64,000 bases of DNA from Odiellus spinosus (Eukaryota > Arthropoda > Arachnida > Opiliones > Phalangiidae), in the NCBI GenBank assembly GCA_963920705.1, contig OY987233.1, positions 6,252,001 to 6,316,000 on the forward strand, read 5' to 3'. Under the pieces are notes generated by a model. The model was not told the origin of the DNA. It searched no databases and was given only the letters and a program-made list of their open reading frames with translations. Each line of letters starts with the position of its first letter. The first letter of the stretch is position 1. The position numbers were made by a program, and so were the translations under genes. Of this stretch, positions 49,023 through 61,300 are shown piece by piece.

Positions 49023-49579
49023 GAGCCCGGAATTCGTATAATTTTTATTAATTGGATAAATCTAAATTATGTTGTATATTATCTGTTTGATTCAAAACAG
49101 ACTATTTTTCATTCGAGTTAACTTATTCGAAAATAAAGTAAAAAACATAATCCATATCCGTTTTTGTCCAAAAATGGCATTATCTTAGAATATTATAGGC
49201 ATTATACGTTCGGATAAAAAAAAATAATAATAATAAAAATTAATTTTCGTGAAAGATAACGAATAAAAAGATAATTTAAAAATCTTAATTTCGTTGTTTT
49301 ATTTATATTCTTCGAATTAAAAGTCAATTTGAAATTTTTTTCTTGTATTTTAGACTGATTCTGGAAACGTGAATTTTCTTATCCATCGTTATACGTTTGA
49401 ATACGAGTAATTTGTTCGTAGATAAAGCGCCAAACGCTTATCTTTGGGTAAACCTGATACATTTAACAATTATACGAATATACAAATTTCATTTTTTATT
49501 TACGAAACAATTTATCCAAAAATAAAATATCTGAAAATATACGAATAACAGAAGATTATGGATATCCGATTCCAAGCTC
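49023..49579. mobile_element. TE-B MITE, inverted, TA target
   Basis: gagcccggaattcgtataat ... ggatatccgattccaagctc flanked by TA. Confidence 0.85.
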
Positions 49580-49925
49580 TAGTTTTGAAGAAGGTTTCAA
49601 AGTTTCTAGTGCGAACGTATCCTTTTTCGTGCGTCATAGATAGGTTTAAGAAGGAGGAGGCGTGTTTTATTTCCTCACACGAAACGTGTCACTTCTACTT
49701 TAATTTCAACTTAATATTTAGATTTAATGATCTAAGTGCTACAGTTACAGCTATTCTTAGGGTAAACTTTCAGAAGTCTAAAGTTATACTAACTTTTGTT
49801 GAAATAGGAAAAGAATAGAAAATAAAATCTATGAATATTTCCCTTGACATGTTTAAAGGGATAACGAAGAGGTGTAACAGTTTTTCTTTAAACAATTTAT
49901 TATTAAATCGCCAGGAATCGTTTTA

Positions 49926-50223
49926 AGAAGCTGCGTTCATACTAGGCCTTGGAATTGATTTAAACCGTTGCAAAACGTTCCACTGGACTCTTGTGAACGG
50001 GAAACCATCTTTTCTCGAATTGATTTGATTCGATTTCTCGAAACTGATTCGCGAACCAGTTTCATACCGATTCAGTTTAACAGCCGATAGATGAAGCTAC
50101 AATAAATCGATTTATAAAGAAAATGTGTGAACGTGTGACGCTTAAAACGATTCCTGGCGATTTGAATATAGGTTTGATTTTACCGCTTCAAACCGATTAA
50201 GAAATGATAGTGTGACCGTAGCT
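49926..50223. mobile_element. TE-E MITE, best full-length copy
   Basis: agctgcgttcatactaggcc ... gatagtgtgaccgtagct, about 298 bp. Confidence 0.85.
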
Positions 50224-50437
50224 AGAGTCACGCGTTCACGCACTATCTTTATAAATCGATTTTTTGCAGTTCCATCTATCGGTTCTTGAAACCGAATCGG
50301 TACGAAACTGGTTACCGAAGCAGTTTCAAAAAATCGTATCAAATCGATTCGATAAAAGACGGTTTCCCGTTCACACGACTAAATCGAAATGTTCTGAAAC
50401 GGTTTAAATCGATTCCAAGGCCTAATACGATCTCAGC
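50224..50437. mobile_element. TE-E MITE, inverted, truncated, head-to-head with the previous copy
   Basis: gtcacgcgttcacgcactat ... ccaaggcctaatacgatctc. Confidence 0.75.
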
Positions 50438-50449
50438 TTTGTTTTAACC

Positions 50450-50833
50450 AGGGTTGCCACAGTTGTTTTCTGATTCAAATTCCCTGACTTTTCCAATGAT
50501 TTTCCCTGACAGTTTCAGCTAATACTACCCAATTTTTAACCTTTTATTTTTTATATGGAATAATTGCGTTCGCCAAACTTTTTGCACGCGTATCTTTGTT
50601 CTAATCTATACAACTGACGCGGTCAACTTTAAATCTTTTCTGCAGATAATGATTGTGATTTTCTGGTTTCTTGAAAGATCTTTAAATTCCCTGACTTTTT
50701 TAAAATATCTTAAAATTCCCTGACGATTTTAAATTATCTTAAAAATCCCTGACGTTTTTAAAATATCTTAAAATTCCCGGACTTTTTTGGTTCATTTTCA
50801 AACTCCCTGTTTTCCCTGACCTGTGGCAACCAT
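50450..50833. mobile_element. TE-L element with aattccctgac repeats
   Basis: Ends agggttgccacag and ctgtggcaaccat are inverted. The inside carries several aaattccctgacttttt units. Confidence 0.6.
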
Positions 50834-50835
50834 GT

Positions 50836-51232
50836 CGACGCAAAATTTCGATTCTTGGCAAAAAAGAAAAATCTTCATTTATTATCCCTTAGAAGAAAAG
50901 TTTCATGTTATTGTATTCGACTTTATTTTCGGGGTCATTATTTCGCGGGGGTGTATGCTTAGTCAAAGAACAAACGAAATTTTCTCATCATTATGTGAGA
51001 AACAAGACTTATAGAAGTGTTCATTAACTATTAAGAACACGATCAATAGACAAGAAGTGTTTGTTAAAACATTTCCTAGCTCAGAATCGGTTTGAATGTT
51101 AAGTGAGACAAACAAGTCTTTATGACGATAAGATTACCATAAGTATAAGATAAGTTTTAGAAGTTAAGGTGAGTTAAATACCTTATCATATAATAATTTA
51201 GGAGCCCGAATAACCTTGTGTAGACCTCGGAA
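50836..51232. other. Intergenic, nothing recognised
   Basis: A 63-aa ORF (50823-51014) starts in the TE-L end and has no known motif. Confidence 0.4.
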
Positions 51233-51778
51233 TTCGTATAACTTTTGTTAATTGAATAAGACCATCGTGAATGTCAATCAGATATTATCCGTTCGCGAAA
51301 AACATATCCCTTTCTTATTCGAGTTAACGAATACCTGAATGTATGGCAAACTTTTTATTCGTACTCATTGTTTAAGGAAATTGATACGTTATACGAGTTA
51401 TTCATTCGCCGATAAGAAACATTTGGAACTCGAGTTTCTTCGCGGATTTTAACCCAAATTGAGATCTCGAGGCTAGAATGTAGTAATTTAGTCGATGTTC
51501 CTTTCAATTTAGATTAAAATATAATTATTAAATTTCATTCTACACGGATTTCGAGAAACGTATTTTTATCTTCGCGTTATCCGTTTGAATAAACGCGTAA
51601 TTTGGTTTATTAATCGAGCTTAAAATTTTATCTCCGGGTCTAATTCTTATATTCATTTGATACGCGTCTGTTTGCATAATTTGCGGCTTTATATTAACAA
51701 ACAATTTATCAGGAATATCTGAAATAAGTCTAGTTATCAATGGATATCCTAATTTATTCATTATCCGATTCCGAGCTC
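51233..51778. mobile_element. TE-C MITE, inverted, TA target
   Basis: gacctcggaattcgtataac ... cattatccgattccgagctc flanked by TA; full-length copy. Confidence 0.85.
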
Positions 51779-52226
51779 TAATAACCCCTAACAAGAGCCT
51801 CAAATCTAAAACAAGTTTTTAGATTAATATGTTCTTAATTAACACAAATTCCAGTTTTAGAGTTAAGTTACTAACCAACTATAATTTTGGAATACGAATA
51901 AACAATGGCATTATAATATTGCGGGACACGCGATAACATATTATTTGAATTTTCCCGTGGGAATATTTTATCAGAATAACAATCCCTAGTTCACAAGAGT
52001 AGCGTTAAAAATACCGAAATTGGTAAAGAAAAATTAGGTTAGCAATGTGTCAAGCGCGAGTCGTGAACGAATCGACCATCTAGTAGATACACATTTCTGT
52101 GGTGAACGTTTCAATTGTTCATAACGTAAAAGGGTTAAATTGAAAACTACGTATTTGTTTGTTAACCTATATAATTAGAATGAGTTAATTTATATAATTA
52201 ATTACTAATTAACAGCGACACGCGTT

Positions 52227-52306
52227 ATGAAATATGTAAAAACTTCAAACATTGGTGCCAGCTGTTGTCTATTTTTACTACAATTCTGTGTCGAAGGATT
52301 ACCAGC
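52227..52306 (+). CDS. Channel exon 1, signal peptide
   Basis: ATG starts MKYVKTSNIGASCCLFLLQF followed by CVEGLP, a typical signal peptide. The donor CCAGC|GTAAGA leaves phase 2, which exon 2 completes as alanine. Assignment to this gene rests on strand, phase and the need for a signal sequence. Confidence 0.65.
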
Positions 52307-55300
52307 GTAAGAATTATTTGTTTCTTTAAATCAAAATTTAAATTCACGTTTTTGGATACAACTAACTGATATACACCCATCTTGGGAGTATTTTTAATGG
52401 ATTCATCGTTTAAATAAGCCTAATCCACCAATAATTTAAACCAGAAATAAATTTATATACTAACTCGAAAAATAGGCTTAGATTGATTCATGGAGAATCT
52501 GAATTTATTCGCATATAAGGGTCATCGGCCAATGAGCAAAGGCCTAGTAGTTATGACAAGATCTAGGTGAAACATTCGATTGGTCGATGACCCATCAATG
52601 AGACGAAATTAAGGATCTCCGGGAATCCAGCTAAGCCTATTTTTTAATTTAAGTTTCAATTGGAGATCTTTGGTTAATATTTGTTGTACATTAGTTTACT
52701 AATGTATTAGGCTTACTTAAACGATAAGAAATCGATTTGTAGTCCGATTTTGACGTAATTTGTCAAAAGCTCTACTAATATTTCGTGTTAAACCAAAACA
52801 GTAAGAGGGGGGTACGGTTCCTATTCGATTTTGGGTAGTTTAATGGGGGGGGGGGAAAGGTCCCCCTCACCAAAATATTTCACTGATTTTTCGACGGTGT
52901 GGTGCTTATTGCATCGAAATCTGAAAGTTTACAGCGAGGCAATCATTGTACCGAATACTATTAACCTTGTTTAAATATAGGGACGATGTCGAGTAGCAAT
53001 GTTTATTTCGATATCCTTACCCCCCGCAGATCCTAATGAAACTTGGAACAAAGCTTCTTCAGGATGGCAAACAAAAATGAAGAAAATTTGGTTGTGTAGC
53101 AACAAGTACTATTTCAGCTATACGACTCAAAAGTATTATCTAAAATGGGGCTAAAAATAGGCATTATCGCCTGATTGTGTGCTTCATTAAAAGCGGGCCT
53201 GTAAGGTATGGAATATCTATCCAAGGGGCTTGGCAGAATTATTAATACTACATGAAACAACCGTGTAGTATGACGTTTTTACACCTACTATAATTTCTTC
53301 CAAGGAATATGTTTCACCAGACAAAACACGAACACAACTTCCTATCTTATCGAAAAAATTCACGGCCTAAAAAGGGACATTTTTTATGTTAAAAAAAGTG
53401 GACAATCTTATCTACGACGAGCCCTTTTTTAGGCCGTGAAGTTGTTCGGTAAGATAGGAATATGCACCATGTGGTGTTCGTGTTATGTCTGGTGAAACAT
53501 TTCCATGGGAGAAATGTTAGTAGGTGTTAAAATGTCATACTACACGGTTGTTTCATGTAGTATTAATAATTCTGCCAAGGCCCGCTTTTAGTGAAGCCCA
53601 CAATCAGGCGATAATGCCTATTTTTAGCCCCATTTTAGGTACTTGTTGCTACACAACCAAATTTTCTTCATTTTTGTATGCCGTCCTGAAGAAGCTTTGT
53701 TCCATGTTTCATTAAGATCTGGGGGTGGGGGGGGGGGGGGGGTTGGGGGGTAAGGCTATCAAAATAAACATTGCTACTCGACATCGTCCCTACATTTAAA
53801 AATTGAGGGCCTTCCTTCCAAGGTTAATAGTAATTCGGTACAATGATTGCCTCGCTGTAAAATTTCGTATTTCGATGCAATAAGCACCACACCGTCGAAA
53901 AATCAATGAAATGTTTTGGTGAGTGGACCTTTTTTTCCGCCATTAAACTACCCAAAATGGAATAGAAACCGAATGAGACCAGCTTATAAAATATAATTTG
54001 TTAAGACTTTTTCTGTCTCAAAATAAATTTTCAGAACTGATTTGATTGTTAATTGGACTAATATCCAACCAGAAGGATGTAATGGCCAAGATTCCGTTGA
54101 ACCAAGTTAGTTTCTTATTATGATAAAGCAAGTTACTCGCGATATCTCTTATCATAGAGATAGGTACATAAAATAGACATGCACTATTCACCAGATAAAA
54201 GCAAAAAGTTTAAAATTTGGGAACCAAAACAAAATTAGATTTGTTTACAAAAATCAAGGCGAGTAGGAAAATACACTTTTTCAAATAAAATCAATAGTTA
54301 ATATTGTACTTACATATTTGAAAGTCTCGTAGTAATCCAAGTTGATTCTTGAAATTAACGCGAAAAGTTTAAGAGTACACAAATGCACACGCACTACACG
54401 TTCTTTTCCACACTATACACGCTGCTAGGGTTTCCGCGAACAAAGACCTCAATTTAACATGATGACGTCGCTACTCCACGGGCCAAAGGATTTACAATGC
54501 TGATAGTGATAACGTCACGTACATCTGAAATGAAAGAAAATGTCTTTAGAAATCAGAATAGACCATAATTTAACAGTGCATCATAAGCTCAAGCTATTCC
54601 TTGAGAAAATGATTTGGAAAAAATATTTTCTAAATTCTTAGAACCCGGCAGGGTTCTATGTTATGGGCCCATCATCATCTGTAATGCTATTTTGATTTCC
54701 TTAAAAAAATGGACCTTTAGCCAATCAGAACGCTCCATTTCCCCATTGAAATAACATTAAAATCGACTTTTTCGAGGACATGTCCTGTGCATCGCAGAAC
54801 TAAAAGAGTAATTATTTGTTACGGTTAAAACCAATTTTAAATGGTAGAGCAAGGTTCGAACGTGTGCCTTTTCCAAGTTTCATTTAAAAATATTAAGTCT
54901 AAGTATTTTAAAATTAATTCTGAAGTTGACCCTTTTTTTGGTACTTAGCTGGTTTCGCGCATGGCCAAATTCGTAATGTTATTCTATGGGATTTGGTTTT
55001 TTGAAAGTGGCTTACCTTTCAGATTTATTTTCTAATACTTCCGGATATTTTTCAGACTTGGATTTTCCGTGTGGTATGAATTAAGTTTCAAGCTTTATTT
55101 TAAGACTAATTTCATAATTTTACACCGATTAGTTGGCCCACAATCTATTTATGAAAACGGACGAAAAAGTAAGGCGGAGAAATAGATTCGCCAAAAACCT
55201 AAGCCTAATTTGACAAATTAGGCTTAGGTTTTATATGGCTTTTTAAAATCACGTGCAGGAGGACTCGTGGAGGAGCGCGCTTGATTTGGAGGCTATGGAT

Positions 55301-58300
55301 ATTGAACTCTGACTTAATTTCTCCTTCTTCATATTTTTGCCGTTTATGAAATTAGTCTAAAACTAAAGCCCGTAAAATATCTGGAATCATTAGAAAATAA
55401 ATCTGAAAGGTAAGTCTCTTACAAAAAATCTAAATCCCATAGAATTACATTAATTTTCAATTTTTCCGCCTTTTTTTTTTCCGTTTTTATAAATAGACTG
55501 TGGCCAAACTAATCGGTGTAAAATTATGAAATTAGTCTTAAAATAAAGCCCGAAAAATATCTGGAATCATTAGAAAATAAATCTGAAAGGTAAGTCTCGT
55601 ACAAAAAATCTAAATCCCATAGAATAACATTAAGTTTCAATTTCTCCGCCTTAAAACTTAAAAGTACTCTCCTCTTTAAAAATGTGAAAGTCCGAACGAC
55701 TTGGCATTTCGAACGGCAATAAGGAAGGTATTAACATCCAAAATAATGAAAAAAATAATTTAAATTTAGTTTAAAGGGTAATGGGAAAAATATGAAGATT
55801 TCGCTGCGGCTGTCGGAGGTATTAACATCAAAAAATGATGAAAAAATAAATTTTAATTGGGATTAAAGGGCACTGGTAAAAATGTAGAGATTCGACTGAA
55901 TCAAGTGCAGCTGCCGCAGCTATTAACATCAAAAATTATGAAAAAATTAATTTTAATTGGGATTAAAGGGCACTGGTAAAAATGTAGAGATTTGACTGGA
56001 ATCAAGTGCGGCTGCCGCAGCTATTAACATCAAAAATTATGAAAAAATTAATTTTAATTGGGATTAAAGGGCACTGGTAAAAATGTAGAGATTTGACTGA
56101 ATCTAGTGTGGCTGCCGCAGCTATTAACATCAAAAATTATGAAAAAATTAATTTTAATTGGGATTAAAGGGCACTGGTAAAAATGTAGAGATTTGACTGG
56201 AATCAAGTGCGGTTGCCGGAGGTATTAACATCAAAAATTATGAAAAAATTAATTTTAATTGGGATTAAAGGGCACTGGTAAAAATGTAGAGATTTGACTG
56301 GAATCAAGTGCGGCTGCCGGAGGTATTAACATCAAAAATTATGAAAAAATTAATTTTAATTGGGATTAAAGGGCACTGGTAAAAATGTAGAAATTTGACT
56401 GGAATCAAGTGCGGCTGCCCCAGCTATTAACATCAAAAATTATGAAAAAATTAATTTTAATTGGGATTAAAGGGCACTGGTAAAAATGTAGAGATTTGAC
56501 TGGAATCAAGTGCGGCTGCCGCAGCTATTAACATCAAAAATTATGAAAAAATTAATTTTAATTGGGATTAAAGGGCACTGGTAAAAATGTAGAGATTTGA
56601 ATGAATCAAGTGTGGCTGCCGCAGCTATTAACATCAAAAATTATGAAAAAATTAATTTTAATTGGGATTAAAGGGCACTGGTAAAAATGTAGAGATTTGA
56701 CTGGAATCAAGTGCGGTTGCCGGAGGTATTAACATCAAAAATTATGAAAAAATTAATTTTAATTGGGATTAAAGGGCACTGGTAAAAATGTAGAGATTTG
56801 ACTGGAATCAAGTGCGGCTGCCGGAGGTATTAACATCAAAAATTATGAAAAAATTAATTTTAATTGGGATTAAAGGGCACTGGTAAAAATGTAGAAATTT
56901 GACTGGAATCAAGTGCGGCTGCCCCAGCTATTAACATCAAAAATTATGAAAAAAATTAATTTTAATTGGGATTAAAGGGCACTGGTAAAAATGTAGAGAT
57001 TTGACTGGAATCAAGTGCGGCTGTCGGAGGTATTAACATCTAAAATTATGAAAAAATTAATTTTAATTGGGATTAAAGGGCACTGGTAAAAATGTAGAAA
57101 TTTGACTGGAATCAAGTGCGGCTGCCCCAGCTATTAACATCAAAAATTATGAAAAAAATTAATTTTAATTGGGATTAAAGGGCACTGGTAAAAATGTAGA
57201 GATTTGACTGGAATCAAGTGCGGCTGTCGGAGGTATTAACATCTAAAATTATGAAAAAATTAATTTTAATTGGGATTAAAGGGCACTGGTAAAAATGTAG
57301 AGATTTGACTGGAATCAAGTGCGGCTGCCAGAGGTATTAACATCAAAAATTATGAAAAAATAAATTTTAATTGGGATTAAAGGGCACTGGTAAAAATGTA
57401 GAGATTTGACTGGAATCAAGTGCAGCTGCCGCAGCTATTAACATCAAAAATTATGAAAAAATTAATTTTAATTGGGATTAAAGGGCACTGGTAAAAATGT
57501 AGAAATTTGACTGGAATCAAGTGCGGCTGCCCCAGCTATTAACATCAAAAATTATGAAAAAAAATTTATTTTAATTGGGTTTTAAGGGCAATGGTAAAAA
57601 TGTAGAGATCCGACTGAATCAAGTGCGGCTGCCCCAGCTATTAAAATCAAAAATTATGAAAAAATTAATTTTAATTCGGTTTAAAGGGCAATGATAAAAA
57701 TGTAGAGATCTGACTGAATCAAGTGAGGCTGCCGCAGCTATTAACATCAAAAATTATGAAAAAATTAATTTTAACTGGGTTTAAAGGGCAATGATAAAAA
57801 TGAAGAAATTTGACTAAATCAAGTGCAGCTGCCGCAGCTATTAACATCAAAAATTATGAAAAAATTAATTTTAATTGGTTTTAAAGAACAATGGTAAAAA
57901 TGTAGAGATCCGACTGAATCAAGTGCGGCTGCCCCAGCTATTAAAATCAAAAATAATGAAATTTTTTATTTTAATTGGGTTTAAAGGGCAACGTTAAAAA
58001 TGTAGAGATTTGACTGAATCACTTTTTAAAGGGCTAGTCTTTTAATATAGAAGTTAACACTTTCGTGTTAGACTGAAGTGACAGATATTATATCAAAAAT
58101 GTCTTTGCGAACAAAGACCCAGAAGGACATGTTATGGCCTTGAATGTCTGAAGTGACAGATATTTAATTTTCTTTTAAAACATTAAATTTAAATACAATT
58201 AAATTTTCTTTTAAAACATGAAATTTAAATATAATTAGATTTTCTTTTAAAACGAAATTTAAATATAATCACAATCTGGCACGATTTAGAGTTTCAAATT

Positions 58301-61300
58301 TCAAAACAACTGATTTTATTCACTCGGAAATATTTAAGAAAAAACATAACAGACGATTTTCTCCCATTGACGCTTAACATTAAATTTCGCTTAATTATTT
58401 TTCAGGGATTACGTGTCAAACAAAACGAAACTTTTCGTTCGATAGAAAAATTTACTTAATTTAGCTTTGGCTTTAGGCGTAGAATCAAAGTTCTATGATC
58501 TGATCTCATACCTTAATTGGATAATGTTTTCTATGGATAATGTTTTATTATAACTCCTCGACTTTAGTCGAGGCAATTCGTTCATGTTAGCTTATGAATG
58601 CTTATACAAGTAATTTAAAGGGAATAAAAATTCCCCATATTTAATGGATAATGTTTTATTATAACTCCTAATAACTAATTAGTGGTCCCTTATGGAAATC
58701 ATCATTTAAATTGTACGGTTTTAATGAAAAGAAAAATGAAAGTATTACAATTTATTTAAAAACCTTATCCGCTCTAAAATTCGTCGCTTTGAAGTTCTCT
58801 TCCCTCGCGCGCGCAATATAGCTTTGAAAGTACAAATTGTTATGGTTTGCGTCGTCTGCTAAGTTAGAAAAGAAGGTGACTTTAAACGGGCTTTAAAAAA
58901 CACATTTCCCTTTATCATATACCCATTCCAATAAACCGGCGAGTATTTTTAACGATCCGTTCAATTGCGAGTCGTGGAAATTCGAGTTAAATTAAGAAAA
59001 CAAAAAGTGGACTCGCGTTATACTGAAAAATAACAGTTCAATACACGTTTACCCTGAAAAATAATTAAGCGAAATTTAATGTTAAGCGTCAATGGGAGAA
59101 AATCGTCTGTTATGTTTTTTCTTAAATATTTCCGAGTGAATAAAATCAGTTGTTTTGAAATTTGAAACTCTAAATCGTGCCAGATTGTGATTATATTTAA
59201 ATTTCGTTTTAAAAGAAAATCTAATTATATTTAAATTTCATGTTTTAAAAGAAAATTTAATTGTATTTAAATTTAATGTTTTAAAAGAAAATTAAATATC
59301 TGTCACTTCAGACATTCAAGGCCATAACATGTCCTTCTGGGTCTTTGTTCGCAAAGACATTTTTGATATAATTATTATTAGGCCCAACGCGAACATAAGC
59401 CTACTCACCGAAGAGTTGAGTCTTTAAGGTATCCATAATCTATTGACCGTAACCACTCCACCTATTTCCCCCTTAATGGACAAGGCTTAATATCCCAGCA
59501 AGTGATACAACTTACTTTTACATTTTCCGTCATAATTACACGATAGTTACAGTATTTTTTGCTTGAATCAGTAACTAGACTACGTAATCTAACTTAAATC
59601 GATAAATTTAAATAGTTAACTCGAAATATTTTGATATATTTCAATAGAATTATTCGCTCATCCAACCACTAAGTTACTATCACCTCTCACGAAATCATAC
59701 TGAACTGTTTTGGGCAAATTATGACGCTGATCTAACGACGGAGAAACTAACTATGACATTTTTGCAGATTTACTTAAATTGGGAAAATGCTTGCAAAATT
59801 CACGGTTCTTTATGAATTGTTTTGTCGTCTGCAACATAACTTTTTATATTTAATATACGTTTAATATTTGAATAAGCACTTACATGGGGGAAATAAAATA
59901 TTTTTTCGCCATGAAAATTGGTTCAAACAGGGAAAAATATTAAACAATGAAAGACGAAATTCCGATTTAAGGGATTTTATTGATCTATAGAGACTTACCC
60001 ACCAATCCAACATTATTTCTCTACAGGGTTGCAGAAGGGTTAGTTTACTGGGGTTGGTATACACTAATAAGAACCTGAAAATTTCGCTGATAAGATAACG
60101 GCGAATTTAAATTGCAGCTTAACAACAGGGTGGGAAAAGTTTTTTTTAAAGTGGCCCTATGATCAGAGCACGTTGTCTGCTTGTCTAAAGACGTGTTTTT
60201 TTCGACAGAGTCACAATTTCACAAAGACTAATAAATTGTCTCTCAAATAGTGACTCTGACCTACAGGCTACAAAACTTGTAATTACAAACTTCAACTTCT
60301 AAATATTCCAGAATTAAGAAACGTCATGAAAAATCCTTGAAATTTCTAAGTAGTCTATTGAACCACTAACCCTTCTAAATTTGACCTGTGCAACCGCCTT
60401 ATTTCCCACGCTGCCAGCCTGGCGTGAAAAAGTGGCTATGATGCGGTCACGATTCACGAATAAATTAACAAAGTTTTTTCATTCTTCTAATTTTCAAAAT
60501 GATTTGTTTATAGATTCATACGTCAATTTATCCATAAAACTGAAGATCAAAGCTATTTACGATGTCTCAGAAGATAAAATGGTTAGAAACCGTGCACCAG
60601 ATTATTAATTTAATTACATTAATTTAAAATTAACAATAACACGAGTTAGGCCTTAGTAATAGGGTTGAATTTCTCACCGTTTGGAGGGAAATGAGAAAAC
60701 CACATTGAGTTTGCCTAAAATACAACCCTTGACTGCCCTAAATTTCTTAGAAACGAATTCTTAGATTCTAGCACGAACTTTAAAAATTGATAAGAAATGA
60801 CGGTTTCTTTTTTAATTTGATATTAGTATATTAAAATTTCTGACATTTCTCTTTCTTTGTTCCAGTTCTTTCTTTGTTTAAACGTTATAATCTTATAAGG
60901 CTTAATTGATGTTTGAAATTAGGCTTAATTGATGTTTGAAATTAGGCTTAATCGACGTTTGAAATTAGGCTTAATCGACGTCTGAAATTAGGCATAATCG
61001 ACGTCTGAAATTAGGCTTAATCGACGTCTGAAATTAGGCTTAATCGAAGTCTCAAGCGGTGTTTGCAATTTAGTTTAACATAACTTTGCGTGTACATTTT
61101 ACCGTTCCACACTAACAGACACACAGACTTAACTAGACAATTATACATGATACAACCATTAATTTATTAATTATTTAATCCGATTTCAGGAGTTTGGCAT
61201 GCAAATATATTTGAACCAGAGATACCCAAACTTCGAGTTCGACCTTTCGCGGTTAACTCATAACGATTCTAGGTTTTTTGCCAAAATTATCCCGAAAACA

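Noticed and set aside
53524-53715. 63-aa plus-strand ORF
   Set aside because: Inside the right arm of the 1.15-kb foldback; no motif.
54850-54875. ggttcgaac resembling a tRNA T-loop
   Set aside because: No acceptor stem, D-arm or anticodon arm fits around it.
59730-59816. A possible extra channel exon reading ..FWANYDADLTTEKLTMTFLQ
   Set aside because: It contains a YD and an internal TTTTTGCAG, but there is no pair of splice sites with phase 1 in and out, and the sequence does not align with the family.
60140-60250. Another candidate missing channel exon (WPYDQST..)
   Set aside because: Acceptor-like but no suitable donor or phase; no family similarity beyond YD.
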